Assembly: GCA_048264125.1 (NCBI GenBank)
Contig: JBLXDM010000005.1
Span: 186,001 to 250,000 of the forward strand
Origin: M1-B18 sp048264125
Lineage (GTDB): Bacteria > Bacillota > Clostridia > Peptostreptococcales > Natronincolaceae
Direction: 5' to 3'
Length of the DNA: 64,000 nt
In this document: positions 60,721-64,000 of the stretch, one piece after another
Layout of the letters: every line of letters begins with the position of its first letter
How positions within the stretch are numbered: the stretch's first letter is position 1
Position numbers and translations under genes: made by a program
Notes under the pieces: generated by a model
Seen by the model: the letters and a program-made list of their open reading frames with translations, nothing else
Database searches by the model: none
What the model was told of the DNA's origin: nothing

Positions 60721-61632
60721 CTATTGTTTTAGCCTTGGATCAAGTGCGTCGCGCAAGCCGTCACCAAATAGATTTAAGCTCATAACTGTTACAAATATTG
60801 ATAATCCAGGCGGAATCCACAGCCACCATCTATGCTGCAGGATATATCTGTTCTGTGCATCAGACAGCATATTTCCCCAGCTTGGAATTGGAGGAGCAAC
60901 CCCTAGGCCCAAGAAGCTTAGGGCAGATTCTGTTAAAATTGCTGAAGCGATACCCATAGTAGCCGATACTATAATTGAAGCCATTGTATTTGGCAAAAGA
61001 TGCCTGATGATCTTTCTATAATCGCTGATACCTAAGGCCGTGGCAGCCTCCATAAACTCCCTTTCCCGCAGGGATAATATCTCGCCTCTAACGATACGGC
61101 ATATACCTGGCCACCCCAACAGTCCTAAAACCAGCATTACGTTGTAAATACTTGGCCCAAGAATCGCAACAAAGGTTATCGCTATTGGTATAAATGGGAA
61201 GCAGGAAAAAATATCCGCTATTCTCATGATAACCCCATCCACCACCTTGCCGTAATATCCTGCGATTCCTCCCAGTATAACCCCTATAACTATTCTGATA
61301 CTGGTGGAAACAAGACCAACGGTTAAGGATATTCGAGCACCATATAATAATCTTGTATAATAATCTCTACCCAATGCATCTGTCCCCAGCCAGTTAATGC
61401 TGTCGGGCTTTGCATTTGTATTTAATAAATTGACGCCATCCCTTGTATGTGGTGTCAATAGCGGCGCAAATATTGCTGCCAATGCTATGATACTTACAAT
61501 CGATAAGCCAAACATGGCTAATTTATTTCGCTTTAATCTTTTTACTACTATTTTCCAGGGACTTAATATATCCTCCTGCTTTGTGCCTTTAACAGGCTCT
61601 TCCACCTTTTTAACTTCCTTTTCAGTAGCCAT
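60721..61632 (-). CDS. Oligopeptide ABC transporter permease (OppC-like)
   Basis: A BPD_transp_1 permease with a cytosolic N-terminus (KKVEEPVKGTKQEDILSPWKIVVKRLKRNK) and six helices. The coupling motif EAATALGISDYRKIIRHLLPNTMASIIV and the end motif FGDGLRDALDPRLKQ are typical of OppC. Length is 303 aa. It lies 13 nt after oppB. Confidence 0.93.
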   Translation of the reverse strand: MATEKEVKKVEEPVKGTKQEDILSPWKIVVKRLKRNKLAMFGLSIVSIIALAAIFAPLLTPHTRDGVNLLNTNAKPDSINWLGTDALGRDYYTRLLYGARISLTVGLVSTSIRIVIGVILGGIAGYYGKVVDGVIMRIADIFSCFPFIPIAITFVAILGPSIYNVMLVLGLLGWPGICRIVRGEILSLREREFMEAATALGISDYRKIIRHLLPNTMASIIVSATMGIASAILTESALSFLGLGVAPPIPSWGNMLSDAQNRYILQHRWWLWIPPGLSIFVTVMSLNLFGDGLRDALDPRLKQ

Positions 61633-61645
61633 TATTGCACCCCCT

Positions 61646-62620
61646 TTAGTCGTATTTAATTCTAGGATCTACAAATCCATAGGCGATATCAGCCAAAAGA
61701 TTACCAAACAAGGTTAAGACAGCCAAGAATAGGTTTATACCCATCATTAGGGGGTAGTCCCTGTTTAAAACGGCTGTATGCTGCATTTTTCCCATTCCGG
61801 GCCATACGAAAACTATTTCTATGATTAAGGCACCGGAGAATAAAACCGGAATCTGTAGACCTAATAATGTAACTACAGGAATAAGCGCATTTCTCAAGGC
61901 ATGCTTATAGATTACAACCTTCTCCTTTAGTCCTTTGGCTCTGGCAGTTCTAATGTAGTCCTGACGAATAACCTCCAGCATGCTGGAACGGGTGTATCTC
62001 ATAAAGCTTGCTGCCCCTGTCAGGGATAAAACCGTTAGGGGTAAAACTGTATGCTTTAAAATATCAAGGTACTTGCCAATAGTCGTAAACGGAACACCTG
62101 GTGTCACCATACCCGATATCGGGAATAGTCGAATGTCAATAGAAAACTTTTTAATTAATAATAGTGCAAAGAAAAAGGACGGTATCGAAATACCCATAAG
62201 TGCAAATATTGTCCCTCCATAGTCAAATATCGAATACTGCTTTGTGGCCGATATTACGCCAATAGGGATTGCGATTAATAATGTTAATCCTAAGGATAAA
62301 AAAGCTAGATAAAACGTACTCCACATTCTTTCACCTATCAGCTTCGTGACAGGCTGTCTCAATTGCATTGAGTTACCCATGTTCTGATTAAAGATTATTT
62401 CTGAAACATAGTCCACATATTGCTCAACCTTTGGCTTATCCAAGCCATATAGTTCTTCTAAATGTTTGATTTGATCTACAGTCATATTTGGATCTGTAAA
62501 AAAGGAAGCCAGTGGATTGCCTGGAGCTAATGTAAAGATTCCAAATAATAGCATACTAATACCTATAATTATGGGAATTTGCTGTAATAAACGCCTAATT
62601 ATATACTTACCCAAGTCCAT
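61646..62620 (-). CDS. Oligopeptide ABC transporter permease (OppB-like)
   Basis: The N-terminal membrane segment (RRLLQQIPIIIGISMLLFGIF), the external loop and the coupling motif RTARAKGLKEKVVIYKHALRNALIPVV are seen. The end motif is YGFVDPRIKYD. Length is 324 aa. It is 86 nt downstream of the oppA-like gene. Confidence 0.93.
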   Translation of the reverse strand: MDLGKYIIRRLLQQIPIIIGISMLLFGIFTLAPGNPLASFFTDPNMTVDQIKHLEELYGLDKPKVEQYVDYVSEIIFNQNMGNSMQLRQPVTKLIGERMWSTFYLAFLSLGLTLLIAIPIGVISATKQYSIFDYGGTIFALMGISIPSFFFALLLIKKFSIDIRLFPISGMVTPGVPFTTIGKYLDILKHTVLPLTVLSLTGAASFMRYTRSSMLEVIRQDYIRTARAKGLKEKVVIYKHALRNALIPVVTLLGLQIPVLFSGALIIEIVFVWPGMGKMQHTAVLNRDYPLMMGINLFLAVLTLFGNLLADIAYGFVDPRIKYD

Positions 62621-62706
62621 TCCTCCTTCTTAAATGCATTTATTAAGCATATAGCCCAGTTAAAAAACCAGGCTATATGCTATTAGTAAAGTTATTATTG
62701 TGACAT

Positions 62707-64000
62707 TTATTGAGTTATAATTTCAATTTGATTTGCATTATGCCACCAGTATTGGAATTCTGTAGGGTTAAAGTTCTTAACGCGCTTATTTACCATCCAA
62801 GGATTCATTCTTACATATACAAACATATATGGAAGGTCCTCATTGAATAAATGTGCTAATTCTGTATATATTTCCTTACGCTTTGCTTGGTCTAATTCAA
62901 GAACACCCTTCTCCATTAGCTCTTCTACTCTTTCATTGTAGTAGTAGCCTCTGTTGTTTCCTGGAGGGAATGTATTCTTACTGAAGATTGACTGCATGTC
63001 TGGGTCAGCAGTTAAGCCCCATGCCATGTTAAACATATCCCAATCATCCTTATTAGCAGGCTCGGCTACTAGGGTGCCCAGGGAGTTAAAGTCCATTAAT
63101 TCGATTTCTAAATCTATTCCTAGCTCCTTCCAATTTTCCTTAGCCAGGGCAGGGAATTTAATAGCCCACTCAGCCTCTTGGTAGGATTTCCAGTTGATAG
63201 CTAGTTTTTCACCGTCTTTATATCTCCAACCGTCAGCCGCCATAACCCAGCCAGCTTCGTCAAGCAATTGGTTAGCTTTTGCAGTATCATAATTGTATTC
63301 ATTTAAGCCGCTTTCAGGGAATGCCCATGATACAGGTGAAATTGGAGCATGTGCAACAGCACCACCCATGTCACCGAAGAAGGATTGAACGAAGCCCGCT
63401 CTGTCCACACCATAAACAAGCGCCTGTCTAACTCTTACATCCTGGAACATCGGTTTATTTAAGTTGAATGCAACATATGCATAGCCGTTATTCCATCTAT
63501 TTAACAGCTCACCATGCTCAAAGCCAGCTACTATTTCATAGTTTTCAACGGAGTTTTCGAAGTTAACAGCGTCAATTGTACCAATTTCAAATTCGGATAA
63601 TTCATTGGTTCTAGCAACCATTTTGTAGATAACGCCATCCAATTTGGCTGCGCCATTCCAATAATCGTCAAATCTTTCTAACTCAAGGTATTGCTCAACT
63701 ACATATTCTTTAACCTTGAAGGCACCAGTACCGATAGGATCACGGTCTAAAGCAGCCATCTCTTCAGAGGTTGCAGTATCATAATAGTGCTTAGGTAATG
63801 GCATAATGTTAAGGTTTCTTAATGTAGTTGCCTTAGCAGCAGTAAGCGTAAGCTTTACTGTATAGTCATCTACAATCTCAATACCTGGTACAGTATCTGC
63901 AGTACCTGCTTTTCTCTCCTCAGCACCTACGATATCCCTAACAAGATTATAGGATCTTCCTTGGTAGTCAGGTCTCATAATAGCATCATAAGTAAAGGCT
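62707..64000 (-). CDS. Oligopeptide-binding protein (OppA-like), N-terminus outside window
   Basis: The frame is open to the right edge, so the signal peptide is not seen. The visible part (about 431 residues) belongs to the SBP_bac_5 family: VKLTLTAAKATTLRNLNIMPLPKHYY, YVAFNLNKPMFQDVRVRQALVYGVDRAG and the C-terminal NPTEFQYWW. It differs clearly from the binding protein of the first operon, so the two systems probably differ in specificity. It would be the first gene of this operon. Confidence 0.9.
   Translation of the reverse strand, partial: AFTYDAIMRPDYQGRSYNLVRDIVGAEERKAGTADTVPGIEIVDDYTVKLTLTAAKATTLRNLNIMPLPKHYYDTATSEEMAALDRDPIGTGAFKVKEYVVEQYLELERFDDYWNGAAKLDGVIYKMVARTNELSEFEIGTIDAVNFENSVENYEIVAGFEHGELLNRWNNGYAYVAFNLNKPMFQDVRVRQALVYGVDRAGFVQSFFGDMGGAVAHAPISPVSWAFPESGLNEYNYDTAKANQLLDEAGWVMAADGWRYKDGEKLAINWKSYQEAEWAIKFPALAKENWKELGIDLEIELMDFNSLGTLVAEPANKDDWDMFNMAWGLTADPDMQSIFSKNTFPPGNNRGYYYNERVEELMEKGVLELDQAKRKEIYTELAHLFNEDLPYMFVYVRMNPWMVNKRVKNFNPTEFQYWWHNANQIEIITQ

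Noticed and set aside
1..64000. CRISPR array, prophage or restriction-modification locus
   Set aside because: No regularly spaced repeats, no phage structural genes and no methylase were seen. The Mrr-like protein stands alone.

Overview
The window is a chromosomal stretch of a low-GC, Gram-positive, endospore-forming anaerobe of the class Clostridia. Four things point there: an almost complete set of sporulation genes (spoIVA, spoIIP, spoIIGA-sigE-sigG, spoVD, spoVE, a Spo0E-like gene); a division and cell wall cluster that uses meso-diaminopimelate (MurE carries DNPR); strong AGGAGG-type ribosome binding sites; and clostridial families such as YIEGIA, DUF3189 and the DUF512 radical SAM protein. 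The gene mix recalls the Alkaliphilus group, but that placement is inference. Nearly all genes lie on the minus strand, so transcription runs from high to low coordinates. No prophage, insertion sequence or CRISPR array is visible.

Region by region. 1-2430: the 5' part of an HlyD-type adaptor, two small membrane proteins and tRNA-Pro(GGG). 2430-12440: spoIVA under a clear sigma-E promoter, then gpsA, plsY, der and the DUF512 protein, then two DUF3189 proteins, the YIEGIA cap protein, YIEGIA, spoIIP and a DUF1614 protein with a sigma-F-like promoter in front. 12582-16533: phoR, phoB, pgeF and nrdR, with palindromic repeats between them. 16808-19812: ylmC/ymxH, sigG, sigE and spoIIGA, the last behind a promoter with a 21-bp spacer and Spo0A-box-like sequences. 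20052-37345: the dcw cluster (mraZ-rsmH-ftsL-spoVD, murE-murF-mraY-murD-spoVE-murG-murA-divIB-two DUF881 proteins-sbp, ftsZ). ftsA is not in its usual place beside ftsZ.

37594-51346 is a mixed region: a Spo0E-like phosphatase, lgt, a pair of M16 proteases, a membrane protein that may have a chelatase-like fold, a sporulation lipoprotein, ychF, a diguanylate cyclase behind a c-di-GMP-I riboswitch, pduL, a membrane protein with an Mrr-like domain, hpt, an oadB/oadG pair behind a yybP-ykoY (Mn2+) riboswitch, and a PduO-type cobalamin adenosyltransferase. 51550-64000: two complete-looking oligopeptide/dipeptide ABC operons, the second cut by the right edge of the window, with a 3-hydroxybutyryl-CoA dehydrogenase gene between them.

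The most interesting points are regulatory. A manganese riboswitch with an intrinsic terminator stands in front of an orphan Na+-pump decarboxylase beta subunit and a 45-residue gamma-like subunit. A c-di-GMP riboswitch stands in front of a GGDEF enzyme that lacks the usual inhibitory site. Sporulation sigma-factor promoters can be read directly from the sequence. At least three families of palindromic elements sit between genes.
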